Below, one piece after another: positions 26,044-34,898 of a stretch of DNA of 64,000 nucleotides. The notes beneath the pieces were generated by a model. It was given only the letters and a program-made list of their open reading frames with translations, searched no databases and was not told the origin of the DNA. The stretch is from Paenibacillus sp. MBLB1832 (GTDB lineage: Bacteria > Bacillota > Bacilli > Paenibacillales > NBRC-103111), in the NCBI RefSeq assembly GCF_032271945.1, contig NZ_CP130319.1:2871001-2935000 (forward strand), read 5' to 3'. The number at the start of each line of letters is the position of its first letter. The stretch's first letter is position 1. Both the position numbers and the translations under genes were made by a program.

Positions 26044-26798
26044 GGTGATCCCCCTCCGTTCACTTGATCGATGAGCCATCGGAAAGGTATGAGTCCTTCC
26101 TCATGCTTCACCGCCATCATCTCCGGATGCCACTGCACTGCCAATAAGTTCGGATGATTAGGATGAATGAGAGCTTCAATAATCCCATCATCTGCAACGG
26201 CCGCCGCTTCAAGCCCAGCTCCGAGCTGATTGACTGCTTGATGATGGTAGCTGTTCGTTCGGATTTCATTAGCCTGGTAAAGCTTCTTAAGGGACGGTGT
26301 CAGCAGCTTAACCCGATGACCCAAATACCACCGAGGCGCACGTGAAAATTGATGAGCCAGTACATGTTCACCATGATCAGATATGTCTACATATAACGTG
26401 CCGCCGAAGCACACATTCAAAAGCTGCATCCCTCTGCAAATAGCGAGTATCGGCTTATGAAGGCGCAGAGCTTCTTCGATCAATGCAAGCTCAAAATAAT
26501 CCCGCTCCGGGGTGATCGTCCAACAGCGAAGATCTGGACTCGAGCCGTACAGCTGCGGATCAATATCCTCCCCGCCTGCCAAAATCAATCCATCGATTGC
26601 CTGCAGAATCTCAGAACAAGTTGAACGATCCCCAACTGGGATACCAATTGGTATGGCCCCAACCTGCTTCACCGCCTGGATATAATCGTGGCCAATGACG
26701 CTGAAGCCTTGTCCCTTCACTCCTCGAAAGGTACCGCCGACGCCTTCCTCTCCAGGCACATGATAACCCGTTATTCCGATTAGCGGCTTTTTCCTCAT
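26040..26798 (-). CDS. Gamma-glutamyl hydrolase of peptidase family C26 (PuuD-like)
   Basis: Class I glutamine-amidotransferase-like hydrolase of 252 residues. The nucleophile C121 is in PILAICRGMQLLNVC; the His/Glu partner is in AVQWHPEMM near the C-terminus. The substrate-binding GGEDIDPQLYG loop is typical of PuuD. It frees glutamate from gamma-glutamyl-amino acids. The ATG at 26796-26798 with AGAGGTG before it is preferred. It is 79 nt downstream of scoB and overlaps the ALDH gene. Confidence 0.9.
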   Translation of the reverse strand: MRKKPLIGITGYHVPGEEGVGGTFRGVKGQGFSVIGHDYIQAVKQVGAIPIGIPVGDRSTCSEILQAIDGLILAGGEDIDPQLYGSSPDLRCWTITPERDYFELALIEEALRLHKPILAICRGMQLLNVCFGGTLYVDISDHGEHVLAHQFSRAPRWYLGHRVKLLTPSLKKLYQANEIRTNSYHHQAVNQLGAGLEAAAVADDGIIEALIHPNHPNLLAVQWHPEMMAVKHEEGLIPFRWLIDQVNGGGSP

Positions 26799-26877
26799 CG
26801 CTACACCTCTTCTCTCCACTATGTTATTCGGAGTGAATGAAACACATAACCTGTTGGTATGGAAAAGAGAGGCATAG

Positions 26878-27525
26878 TTACACCTTAAGGAGAGGAGACA
26901 CGCTGTAAGCTGCCTCGGTCTTTGCAGCTACGTCTGCCAGAGTGGCGTCAGGCTGTAACGCTACCAGAATCATGCCATTCTCATTGAAGTCAAACACGGC
27001 CAAATCCGTAATAAGACGGTTCACAACCCTTTTTCCTGTTAATGGAAGTGTACATACGCTTTTCACTTTCGATTCACCGAATTTGTTGACGTGCTCCATG
27101 ATTACGACAATACGTTTAGCCCCGCTGACGAGGTCCATCGCTCCGCCCATTCCTTTGACCATTTTCCCTGGAATCATGTAGTTGGCAAGGTCGCCATTCT
27201 CGGCTACTTCCATACCGCCAAGAATCGCCAGATCCACATGGCCGCCGCGAATCATCGCGAAAGAGTCTGCACTGTCAAAGTATACTGCCCCTTGCATGGC
27301 GGTAATCGTTTCTTTGCCCGCGTTAATCAAATCTGGATCCTCTTCGCCTTGCACCGGGTAAGGACCGATGCCAAGCAGCCCATTCTCAGACTGAAGCATC
27401 ACTTGGATATCCTCAGGTATATAGCTTGCAATCATGGTTGGCATACCGATCCCTAGATTCACATACATACCATCGTGGATTTCTTGAACGGCACGCAGTA
27501 TGATTTTCATACGGTCATCACTCAT
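26878..27525 (-). CDS. scoB: 3-oxoacid CoA-transferase, subunit B
   Basis: Beta subunit (215 residues) of succinyl-CoA:3-oxoacid CoA-transferase. The catalytic Glu lies in the strongly conserved SENGLLGIGPYP block; NLGIGMPT and GGHVDLAILGGMEV are further signatures. Together with ScoA it activates acetoacetate, the end product of tyrosine breakdown, to acetoacetyl-CoA. A GGAGGAGG site precedes the ATG; 30 nt separate it from scoA. Confidence 0.93.
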   Translation of the reverse strand: MSDDRMKIILRAVQEIHDGMYVNLGIGMPTMIASYIPEDIQVMLQSENGLLGIGPYPVQGEEDPDLINAGKETITAMQGAVYFDSADSFAMIRGGHVDLAILGGMEVAENGDLANYMIPGKMVKGMGGAMDLVSGAKRIVVIMEHVNKFGESKVKSVCTLPLTGKRVVNRLITDLAVFDFNENGMILVALQPDATLADVAAKTEAAYSVSPLLKV

Positions 27526-27555
27526 GTTGCAGTTTCCTCCTCCCCAAACAAGAAC

Positions 27556-28251
27556 TTATACGCTCCGCACCTTGAGGCGCTCAATCCGTTTGACGTTGCT
27601 GACGCACTTCACAACGCGCTGTACGTAGATGCCTGGCGTATGAATATCATTCGGATCCAGCTCTCCCACGCCTACGATTTCTTCCGCTTCTACAATCGTA
27701 ATTTTGCCAGCCGTTGCCGCGATCGGGTTAAAATTGCGGGCCGTTTTTCTGAAAATGAGGTTGCCTAGCGGGTCCGCTTTCCAAGCTTTGACTAAGGCAA
27801 AATCGCCAACGATGCCCCGTTCCAAGATGTAGGTGCGTCCGTCAAACGTCTCATGCGGCTTGCCTTCCGCGACTAAAGTGCCTACCCCAGTCGCTGTATA
27901 GAAGCCTGGTATACCTGCACCGCCAGCTCGGATTCGTTCTGCCAGCGTCCCCTGCGGTACGAGCTCCACTTCCAGCTCGCCGCTTAGGAACTGCTTCTCG
28001 AACGTTCTATTTTCACCGACATAAGAAGATACCATTTTCTTAATTTGTTTGTTGGCTAGCAGCAGGCCAAGTCCCCAATCGTCCACGCCGCAGTTGTTAC
28101 TAACCACGGTTAGTTGGTTAGTCCCTTGTATTTTCAAAGCCTCTATAAGCGTTTCTGGAATGCCGCACAACCCGAATCCCCCAACAACCAGCGTGGATCC
28201 TTCCCGAATATCCTGAATGGCTTCCTCAACCGAATGAATCAGTTTATTCAT
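27556..28251 (-). CDS. scoA: 3-oxoacid CoA-transferase, subunit A
   Basis: Alpha subunit (231 residues). Diagnostic segments are [32 protein letters not shown] and [21 protein letters not shown]. The ATG at 28249-28251 lies inside the last codons of the phenylalanine hydroxylase gene, giving an 8-base overlap. This links CoA activation of acetoacetate directly to aromatic amino acid breakdown. Confidence 0.93.
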   Translation of the reverse strand: MNKLIHSVEEAIQDIREGSTLVVGGFGLCGIPETLIEALKIQGTNQLTVVSNNCGVDDWGLGLLLANKQIKKMVSSYVGENRTFEKQFLSGELEVELVPQGTLAERIRAGGAGIPGFYTATGVGTLVAEGKPHETFDGRTYILERGIVGDFALVKAWKADPLGNLIFRKTARNFNPIAATAGKITIVEAEEIVGVGELDPNDIHTPGIYVQRVVKCVSNVKRIERLKVRSV

Positions 28252-29989
28252 CGCGGTCCTCTCCTGTTTGCGCATAAATGACTGAAAGTCCATTGTTTAT
28301 TAGGTTAGTAAAAGAAGCCACCTTACTTAACTCATTCAACTCTTCTTTAATTGGTAATTCCAAATGTTTCAATGACAGTTTAGACGCCGCTAATTCAAGT
28401 AACTCTAGCCGTAGTAGCCAGTCATTCGGATAAGAAAGATGAAGTTGATTATTAATGTCATTAAGTACTTGAATACTTTCGTTGGTGAAAGTGTTGTTCT
28501 CTCTTATTGTTGCAACTTGCTGATAGAGCATTTCTAATTCGGTGAGAGAAGCAGGTGGCTCTTTGATAGTTTCAGCTTGCTGAAGGGTTTCACTAAAGTA
28601 GGAAGCAGGGTCAGCAGCACCCGGATATGCGCAAACAATTCGCGAGCCAACGGCCATATCATAAGTGCCCCATTCCTTCTTAAATAGCTCATGTCCATCC
28701 AATGTCACGGTACAATCCTCGAATGAAATTAAAATGACTTTTTGATTGTCTTTGATGATACTTTTAATGCGTCCAGAAACGCGTATACCGCTTACAAACA
28801 AGAGATCAACGAAATTTCCTTCAACAATACTCAAATTTACAAGTGCTTGATCATCGCACGCTTCTAAGGCAATATTTCCTTGCAGCATACCAATTGGCGT
28901 ACCAAATCCTTTAGCATGATAGTCTTTTCCGTGACCTTTCAATTGTTGGTTATGAACTGAAAGCGCGGTTTCACCTGTTGTGTTCACATAGATCGCTTCA
29001 CCGTTCTTATCCTTTACTAGTGCATGAACGATGCCCGTTACGCTGATGCTGGAATTGAATTCGAAGGTGGCAACATTTCTCGAGCGCAGTGCTTTCTCTA
29101 GACTTTCCGTTCCGCCAACTCGGAATGCCATCGTATTCGCTAGAAATTCGGCGCCAGCCATTAATTCTTCAAAGCTATTACAAACAAATAATTTAGTTTG
29201 CATCTCTGTCACCGTTTTTGGGCTCGCTATACACGCTTCAACAGAGTACGGCAATTTCACTACTGCTTCTGTAAAACAATGCTTGCTTTCACCAACGGAA
29301 GACAATAAACCGGCGCCGTAAATTTTCGGATTATCCATGTCCCCCATCAGTCCATATTCAACCGTAGCCCAGAATAAACGGGATACTTTCTCTGCTTCCG
29401 ACAGATCGATGATCGCATTTTGTTTTTCCTCAACGAATTTTTGGGCGGCCGCTATTTCTTCAACCGTTGATTTTGGATCCTCCTTGATGATCGTTAATTG
29501 CCGAAGCGCCTCGAATACTTCCCGATTTTCCTTCATGGAAAAAGCCTTTGCGCCGATCGAGCCGATGGTTTGCACATACGCCCTATATTCCCGATCAAAC
29601 AAGATGGGCGCATGCCCTGCCGCTTCATGAATAATGTCTGGGGCAGGCGTGTATTCAATGTTCGTTAATTTTCTGATTTCTGTTGCGATAGGTAAGATTC
29701 TGTTCGCCAGCAGTTCATAAAAGACAGAGCCTGGGATCAATCCATTTACAATCGCCGCGCCCCATCCAATTTTCGAAAGACACGTATTCATCTCTGAAAC
29801 GCGAGGTATTTTCTCTGTTTGAATACCTGACTGTAGGAGTCCGTCTACAAATGCAGAGTGAGCTGTATGAAGTAAAGCATGATGATTCTGACGCATGACA
29901 TATCGCCATACGGCATGATCAATGGGGGTATACCTATCATAATGTTGCTCTGTTACAAATGGTTTTAAATGAGTTGGAATCATTTTCAT
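28244..29989 (-). CDS. phhA: Aromatic amino acid hydroxylase (phenylalanine 4-monooxygenase), long form
   Basis: Pterin-dependent hydroxylase of 581 residues. The iron facial triad is visible: H121 and H126 in [16 protein letters not shown] and E211 in [11 protein letters not shown]. The first 300 residues are the catalytic domain; the remaining 280 form the extension seen in Bacillus-type members and absent from the short proteobacterial enzyme (about 270-300 residues). It would turn phenylalanine into tyrosine, feeding the homogentisate route. The ATG at 29987-29989 has GAGGGAG before it. It needs a tetrahydropterin recycling system not seen here. Confidence 0.88.
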   Translation of the reverse strand: MKMIPTHLKPFVTEQHYDRYTPIDHAVWRYVMRQNHHALLHTAHSAFVDGLLQSGIQTEKIPRVSEMNTCLSKIGWGAAIVNGLIPGSVFYELLANRILPIATEIRKLTNIEYTPAPDIIHEAAGHAPILFDREYRAYVQTIGSIGAKAFSMKENREVFEALRQLTIIKEDPKSTVEEIAAAQKFVEEKQNAIIDLSEAEKVSRLFWATVEYGLMGDMDNPKIYGAGLLSSVGESKHCFTEAVVKLPYSVEACIASPKTVTEMQTKLFVCNSFEELMAGAEFLANTMAFRVGGTESLEKALRSRNVATFEFNSSISVTGIVHALVKDKNGEAIYVNTTGETALSVHNQQLKGHGKDYHAKGFGTPIGMLQGNIALEACDDQALVNLSIVEGNFVDLLFVSGIRVSGRIKSIIKDNQKVILISFEDCTVTLDGHELFKKEWGTYDMAVGSRIVCAYPGAADPASYFSETLQQAETIKEPPASLTELEMLYQQVATIRENNTFTNESIQVLNDINNQLHLSYPNDWLLRLELLELAASKLSLKHLELPIKEELNELSKVASFTNLINNGLSVIYAQTGEDRDE

Positions 29990-30003
29990 ATCAACAACTC
30001 CCT

Positions 30004-31162
30004 CTATTTTTGAACCCAACTGTACGGATATTTGTGGTCCTCTAATTGTAAAGCTCCTTTCACCACCCGTAGTGGACGGAAGGTATCAATCATAACCGCT
30101 AGCTCTAACGTCTCTTTTTTACCAATGCTGGCTTCAATTTTTCCAGGATGCGGTCCATGCGGTATTCCAGACGGATGCAGGGTAATCGAGCCTTCCTTCA
30201 CGCCTTTGCGGCTCATAAAATTGCCTTGGACATAGTAGAGCACCTCATCACTATCCACATTGCTATGAAAATACGGAGCTGGAATGGATTCCGGATGGTA
30301 ATCAAATAATCTCGGAACGAACGAGCAGACAACAAAGTTATTCCCCTCAAACGTTTGGTGTGTGGGTGGCGGCATGTGAATTCGACCTGTAATCGGTTCA
30401 AAATCTCCGATGTTGAAAATATAAGGATACAAATAGCCATCCCAACCCACGACGTTACATGGATGATGGTTGTAGATATGGGTGTGTAAATACCCTCTGC
30501 TTTTGGTTCTAACCTCAAATTCGCCAACATCTGTGTGGGTTTCCAGAGTTTCAGGAAGTCGAATATCTCTCTCACAGAAAGGGCTATGCTCTAGGAGCTG
30601 TCCATGCTCGTTCCGGTAGCGCTTCGGTGTGCTTACCCAGCTATTCGTTTCTATGTTTAAAAATTTGGATTCGCCTGGCTCCGGAAACGATTCGATAAAT
30701 CGTACCCACTGGAATCACGATATAGTCCCCTGGACGGTAGCTGAGGTTACCAAACATAGACTCAACTTTTCCCGACCCGCGATGAGCAAATAACAATTCA
30801 TCCCCGTCAGCGTTACGATAATAATAATCCATGGTTTGCGTCGGGTTAGAAACGGATATTAAAATATCTTCATTTCCAAGCAGATAGTACCTGCCATTTA
30901 TCGCATCCCCTGTATCTAAGTACTGTCCCGCCAAGAAGTGCCTGCATGTCAACGCGCCTTGTTCTTCGTACTCTAGCTTGAAGGGAGCGTAGATATTGGA
31001 CTTCACGATGTCCGTCGGAGCGGAATGATGATAAAGAATAGACTGTATGCCCGAAAAGCCCTTCGTACCCATCACTTGTTCCCGGTACAAAGAGCCATCC
31101 TGTTTCTTGAACTGCGTATGTCTTTTCTTGGGAATTTCACCCATGCGGTGATAAAAAGGCAT
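30004..31162 (-). pseudogene. hmgA: Homogentisate 1,2-dioxygenase with a one-base frameshift
   Basis: Cupin-type ring-cleaving dioxygenase of about 386 codons when repaired. The N-half (MPFYHRMGEIPKKRHTQFKK to PVGTIYRIVS) and C-half (EPGESKFLNIETNSW, then THIYNHHPCNVVGWDGYLYP, PYFHSNVDSDEVLYYVQGNF and HPSGIPHGPHPGK with its metal-binding His/Glu) are in different frames. The shift falls at the CCGG of 30681-30684: TCCGGAGCC where TCC GAG CCA would keep the frame, so one extra G is enough. Total length 1159 is 3n+1, as expected. A good AGGAGGAAGG site precedes the ATG. Either a real mutation or a base error; flanks show no other damage. Confidence 0.88.
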
Positions 31163-31259
31163 ATGACCTTCCTCCTAAAATTACCCCACAAAGTGACGTG
31201 TTACTTCGAAGTATAGTCCGATTACTTTGCGGGGACCCCGAAATATTTAATTATCGTGG

Positions 31260-31324
31260 AAAACTTGCTTCGTAAGCATCAGCTAAAAGTTTTCGTGAGA
31301 AAACTTACTTCGTAAGCATTAGCT
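31260..31324. repeat. Two 25-base direct repeats at the fahA 3' end
   Basis: AAAACTTGCTTCGTAAGCAT-CAGCT at 31260-31284 and AAAACTTACTTCGTAAGCAT-TAGCT at 31300-31324 differ at only two positions and are 40 bases apart. Each contains a short hairpin (CTTAC-GAA-GTAAG in the second copy). The second overlaps the fumarylacetoacetase stop codon. Confidence 0.75.
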
Positions 31325-32584
31325 TAGAGCGGCTGGCAGCACTCGGCCAGTCACCTCGCCGAAGCCGACTCTATATCCGTCTCCCTGACACCAGCCAGTC
31401 ATCGTTATTGTGTCGCCATCCTCCAGCCAAGTACGTTCATCGCCATTCTCCAATTGCAGCGGCTCGCTGCCACGCCATGTTAATTCCAACATGCAGCCTC
31501 GTGAGTCCTTCGCAGGACCGCTAATCGTTCCGGAAGCCAACAAATCCCCGGGCCGTAAATTGCAGCCGCCTATCGTATGATGAGCAATCTGCTGTGCCAT
31601 CGTCCAATACAAATAGCTGAAGTTGCTGGCTGAGATACGGTTCCGTCGCTTCATGGCATCGCTCTGCAAATAAACCTCCAACTGGATATTGAAAGAGCCT
31701 GGAGAGTTCTGCCGCAAATAGGGAAGCGGCTCAGGATCCTGCTTCGGAGCAGGAACACGAAATGGTTCTAAGGCTTCAAAAGGCACGACCCATGGCGATA
31801 TCGAGGTAGCAAAGTTTTTGGCTAGGAAAGGGCCTAGCGGCTGGTATTCCCACGATTGGATATCCCGCGCGCTCCAATCATTGACGAGTACAAGCCCAAA
31901 TATATAATCTTCTGCTTTTTCAATTGAGACCGGCAAACCTTGTTCATTTCCTGTTCCAATCAGACAGCCCACTTCCAATTCGAAGTCTAGCTGACGGCTC
32001 AATCCGAAAATAGGCGGAGCCGAGTCCAGCGGCTTCATCTGTCCTTGCGGGCGACGGACATCCGTGCCGCTGATCACGATGGAGCTGGCTCTCCCGTGAT
32101 AACCGACGGGCAGATGCAGCCAGTTCGGCATAAGCGCATTCTCCTTGCCACGGAACATGGTGCCAACATTCGTTGCATGATCTTTGGAAGCATAGAAGTC
32201 TGTATAATCGCCAATCTCTACAGGCAGCAGCAACTCAACGTCGTTTTGAAGATACAGGGCTGTGGCTCGTAGTCCTTTGTTATCACGTAATGCGGGTTCT
32301 TCCACATCCAGCAGACGCCTAATCGTCAACCGAAGTTCCTTCCAAACTGGACGGCTATAGGACATTAACGCATTCAACGATGGCTGACTGAATATGTTTT
32401 TGCCGGACACTGCCGTTTGGTCAAAATATCCAGCACTGTCTAACTGGGCCAGATCCAGCACATAGTTCCCGATCGCTACGCCGATTCGCGGCTGTCCGCC
32501 TTTAAGGGGACGAAATACACCATATGGCAGGTTTTGTATAGGAAAATGCGAATCTGGCTCCACGTCAATAAAAGAACGGACCAT
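31319..32584 (-). CDS. fahA: Fumarylacetoacetase
   Basis: A 421-residue FAH. The N-terminal domain (LPYGVFRPLKGGQPRIGVAI) and the metal-binding catalytic domain are complete: DYTDFYASKDHATNVGTMFR, PVGYHGRASSIVISG, QLDFELEVGCLIG with the acidic metal ligands, VLVNDWSARDIQSWEYQPLG and PGDLLASGTISGP. It cleaves fumarylacetoacetate to fumarate and acetoacetate. The ATG at 32582-32584 has GAGGAG nine bases upstream; the gene follows the unknown 317-residue gene by 4 nt. Confidence 0.93.
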   Translation of the reverse strand: MVRSFIDVEPDSHFPIQNLPYGVFRPLKGGQPRIGVAIGNYVLDLAQLDSAGYFDQTAVSGKNIFSQPSLNALMSYSRPVWKELRLTIRRLLDVEEPALRDNKGLRATALYLQNDVELLLPVEIGDYTDFYASKDHATNVGTMFRGKENALMPNWLHLPVGYHGRASSIVISGTDVRRPQGQMKPLDSAPPIFGLSRQLDFELEVGCLIGTGNEQGLPVSIEKAEDYIFGLVLVNDWSARDIQSWEYQPLGPFLAKNFATSISPWVVPFEALEPFRVPAPKQDPEPLPYLRQNSPGSFNIQLEVYLQSDAMKRRNRISASNFSYLYWTMAQQIAHHTIGGCNLRPGDLLASGTISGPAKDSRGCMLELTWRGSEPLQLENGDERTWLEDGDTITMTGWCQGDGYRVGFGEVTGRVLPAALS

Positions 32585-32588
32585 GCGA

Positions 32589-33542
32589 TTATCTCCTCTG
32601 CGTAAGGATTTGAAATGCTCGCATCTCGTCACGCGGTTCGTCGAAGCTGCAGCTCCCATAAGAGCACAATCCTTTATTGCGATAGGCCTGGATTTCACAA
32701 GAAGTCATGGAGAGATGCCTCCAATGCAAGCCGTCACTTGAGAATTGGAAACTTTCCGGATTCTCGTCTTCAAGGATTTCCGCGATTGTCTGAATGTCCA
32801 ACTTGTGCGAGTTGGCCAGTAATCCCGCAAAAAACACATTAAGAAATCCATGCATCTTCGTATTGACCTCACCGCGGTATATGCGAACAGGATGATGCAG
32901 CCCTGCGGTAAATTTAAGTGGAAGATTTCTGTCTCTGCACGCCGCCAGAACAAGGGCAACCTGATTAGCTGTAGGAAATGCTTCTGCTGTAACGCCTCCG
33001 GTTCTAAGTTTTATACCAAGCCTAGATCCGCTTGTTACATTATATGCAGCAATTGCATTCAATCCAGCAATCATTCTTGTTTTCCAATCATCATTTAATT
33101 CATCTGTCAATTCGCAGAATATCTGCAAACCTAGCTTGGATGCCCCTCTTCCTATTTCCTCAAGAAGATGATCTTGTAAGGCAATCGGAGGTAACGGCAC
33201 ATCAAGTACATTAATCCGGGCTGCTGCTCTAGCGTGATTCCTAAACGTTTGAATTTTCTCGAAACTTCCCCTCAACAGCTCCATACATTCATCAGTTTCT
33301 CGACTTCGATTCCCAATGACGGAAAGCAGAAGTGGATTATCTTTTGAAAACATAGGTATATAAGGGTCTAACTCATGCAACCGCGTGACTGGGATAATAA
33401 ATTTACCTAACATCCAGCTATCTTGATCGAGACGGTAACCATGGTAATTTTGGATTGCAGCTTCAATCGGCAGCCCCGCCGGAGGAAAAAGTCCTGCATA
33501 ATCAATTAGCTTCTCCATGAAATGCCGAACGCTCGGGTACAT
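32589..33542 (-). CDS. Conserved unknown protein inside the tyrosine-degradation operon
   Basis: A 317-residue soluble protein I cannot assign to a named family. The start MYPSVRHFMEKLIDYAGLFP, then PAGLPIEAAIQNYHGYR, looks conserved-domain-like. Alternating hydrophobic strands (WMLGKFIIPV, LLLSVIG, ARINVLDVPLP, LQIFCELTD, LGIKLRTGGV, LPLKFTAGLHHPVR) suggest a TIM-barrel-like fold, with Lys and His residues at strand ends that could be active-site groups. Two Cys (GLCSYGSCSFDEPRDEM) lie near the end. It lies 15 nt after hppD and 4 nt before fahA. The pathway between HmgA and FahA needs a maleylacetoacetate isomerase, and no GST-type MaiA is present, so this gene is a candidate for that step. 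That is inference from context only. Confidence 0.6.
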   Translation of the reverse strand: MYPSVRHFMEKLIDYAGLFPPAGLPIEAAIQNYHGYRLDQDSWMLGKFIIPVTRLHELDPYIPMFSKDNPLLLSVIGNRSRETDECMELLRGSFEKIQTFRNHARAAARINVLDVPLPPIALQDHLLEEIGRGASKLGLQIFCELTDELNDDWKTRMIAGLNAIAAYNVTSGSRLGIKLRTGGVTAEAFPTANQVALVLAACRDRNLPLKFTAGLHHPVRIYRGEVNTKMHGFLNVFFAGLLANSHKLDIQTIAEILEDENPESFQFSSDGLHWRHLSMTSCEIQAYRNKGLCSYGSCSFDEPRDEMRAFQILTQRR

Positions 33543-33557
33543 CTCTGCACCTCCCTT

Positions 33558-34673
33558 TTACAGATTTCCTCGTCGCGCCTGTTCTCTTTCAATCGATTCA
33601 AACAATGCTTTAAAATTGCCTTCGCCGAAGCCTCTCGATCCTTTGCGCTGAATGATTTCGAAAAATAAAGTTGGACGGTCTACGATAGGCTTTGTGAAAA
33701 TTTGCAATAAATAACCTTCATCGTCACGATCAACCAGAATCTTATTTTCTTGAAGCTTTTGAAGGTCTTCATCGATCGTACCTACGCGTTCGGAAAGCAT
33801 CTCATAGTAGGCATCCGGAGTGTCAAGGAATTCGACGCCGTTAATGCGAAGCTTTTGCACGGTATCCAGAATATCGTTGGTCAATATCGCGACATGCTGA
33901 ACACCTGCGCCATTATTAAATTCAAGGTACTCTTCAATCTGCGATTTACGCTTTCCGGTTGCCGGTTCGTTCAGAGGGAATTTAATTCGTCCCCCATTAT
34001 GCATGACTTTCGACATGAGCGCTGAGTACTCTGTACTGATATCCTTATCATCAAAGTGGATCATTTGCGTAAAACCCATGACGTTCTCGTAATAGGAAAC
34101 CCACGCTTCCATTTGTTCCACATTTCCAACAACGTGATCGACGCCAATCAGGCCTGTTTCTTCATAAGGAATCACATGGTCAATGGGCTGATAACCAGGC
34201 ATGAAAATCCCCTTGTAATTCTTTCTTTCCACAAGCGAATGCACCGTATCGCCGTAAGTTCCTATCATTGCTTTTATCACTATCCCGTTTTCATCCGTTA
34301 AAACTTGCGGCTTATGAATCGGGATAGCCCCTCTAGAGACAGCCTCCATGTAAGCCTTTTCAACATCTACTACACGGAGTGCAATGTCTTTTACGCCTTC
34401 GCCATGCTTTTTCACAAAATCGCTGACCGGATGATCATCTTGGAGCGAACCAGTTACGACAAACCGAGTCTTCTTCTGTTCGAGCACATAAGACACTTTA
34501 TCCCGTTGACCAGTTTCCAACCCTGCATAAGCAATAATTTTGAAACCAAAAGCTCTGCTCAAAAAGTAACTTGTTTGCTTGGCATTCCCAACATACATTT
34601 CGACATAATCAAAGTCATGAATCGGGAAGAAATCCTGCTGCTTTTTGTTTTTGCTCAAAGCTTCCTTTTTCAT
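33558..34673 (-). CDS. hppD: 4-hydroxyphenylpyruvate dioxygenase
   Basis: A 371-residue HPPD with two VOC-fold halves. The iron ligands are H180 (GVDHVVGNVE), H260 (GVQHVAILTNDI) and E339 (PTLFFEIIQRKG). It turns 4-hydroxyphenylpyruvate into homogentisate. First gene of the block, preceded by AAGGAGG and a near-consensus promoter at 34722-34750. An aromatic aminotransferase to supply its substrate is not in the window. Confidence 0.95.
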   Translation of the reverse strand: MKKEALSKNKKQQDFFPIHDFDYVEMYVGNAKQTSYFLSRAFGFKIIAYAGLETGQRDKVSYVLEQKKTRFVVTGSLQDDHPVSDFVKKHGEGVKDIALRVVDVEKAYMEAVSRGAIPIHKPQVLTDENGIVIKAMIGTYGDTVHSLVERKNYKGIFMPGYQPIDHVIPYEETGLIGVDHVVGNVEQMEAWVSYYENVMGFTQMIHFDDKDISTEYSALMSKVMHNGGRIKFPLNEPATGKRKSQIEEYLEFNNGAGVQHVAILTNDILDTVQKLRINGVEFLDTPDAYYEMLSERVGTIDEDLQKLQENKILVDRDDEGYLLQIFTKPIVDRPTLFFEIIQRKGSRGFGEGNFKALFESIEREQARRGNL

Positions 34674-34721
34674 AATGTATTACAGCCTCCTTGGGAAAAA
34701 TATCCTTTTGCCTTTAATTTG

Positions 34722-34750
34722 AGTATAGTGAGCTTCCAAAAATCGTGCAA
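34722..34750 (-). promoter_or_regulatory. Sigma-A promoter of the tyrosine-degradation block
   Basis: On the minus strand TTGCAC is followed after exactly 17 bases by TATACT, 49 bases before the hppD start. This is close to consensus. Sequences just upstream (GATACGTGTC and neighbours) contain short imperfect palindromes that might bind a regulator. Confidence 0.75.
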
Positions 34751-34867
34751 AAACATACGATAATGTAGACACGTATCGACGCACATCCGCTTTAACCTGT
34801 TAAAATGATTGAAGTGTGCCCTTTTTCGTCCTTCTAAAGCATATGACTGGACCGTTCGAGATGACAA

Positions 34868-34898
34868 AAAAAAGAGAAGATCCAATTGGACCTTCTCC
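34868..34898 (-). terminator. Terminator after the DUF4846 gene
   Basis: GAGAAG-GTCCAATTGGAT-CTTCTC followed by TTTTTTT on the minus strand, directly after the stop codon. The centre CCAATTGG is itself palindromic, extending the stem. Confidence 0.85.

Noticed and set aside
30213-30575. 120-codon minus-strand ORF as a separate gene
   Set aside because: It lies in a wrong frame over homogentisate dioxygenase; the correct frame gives clear HmgA sequence.
31200-31325. CRISPR array
   Set aside because: Only two copies, spaced by 15 bases, with no cas genes; it is a small tandem direct repeat.
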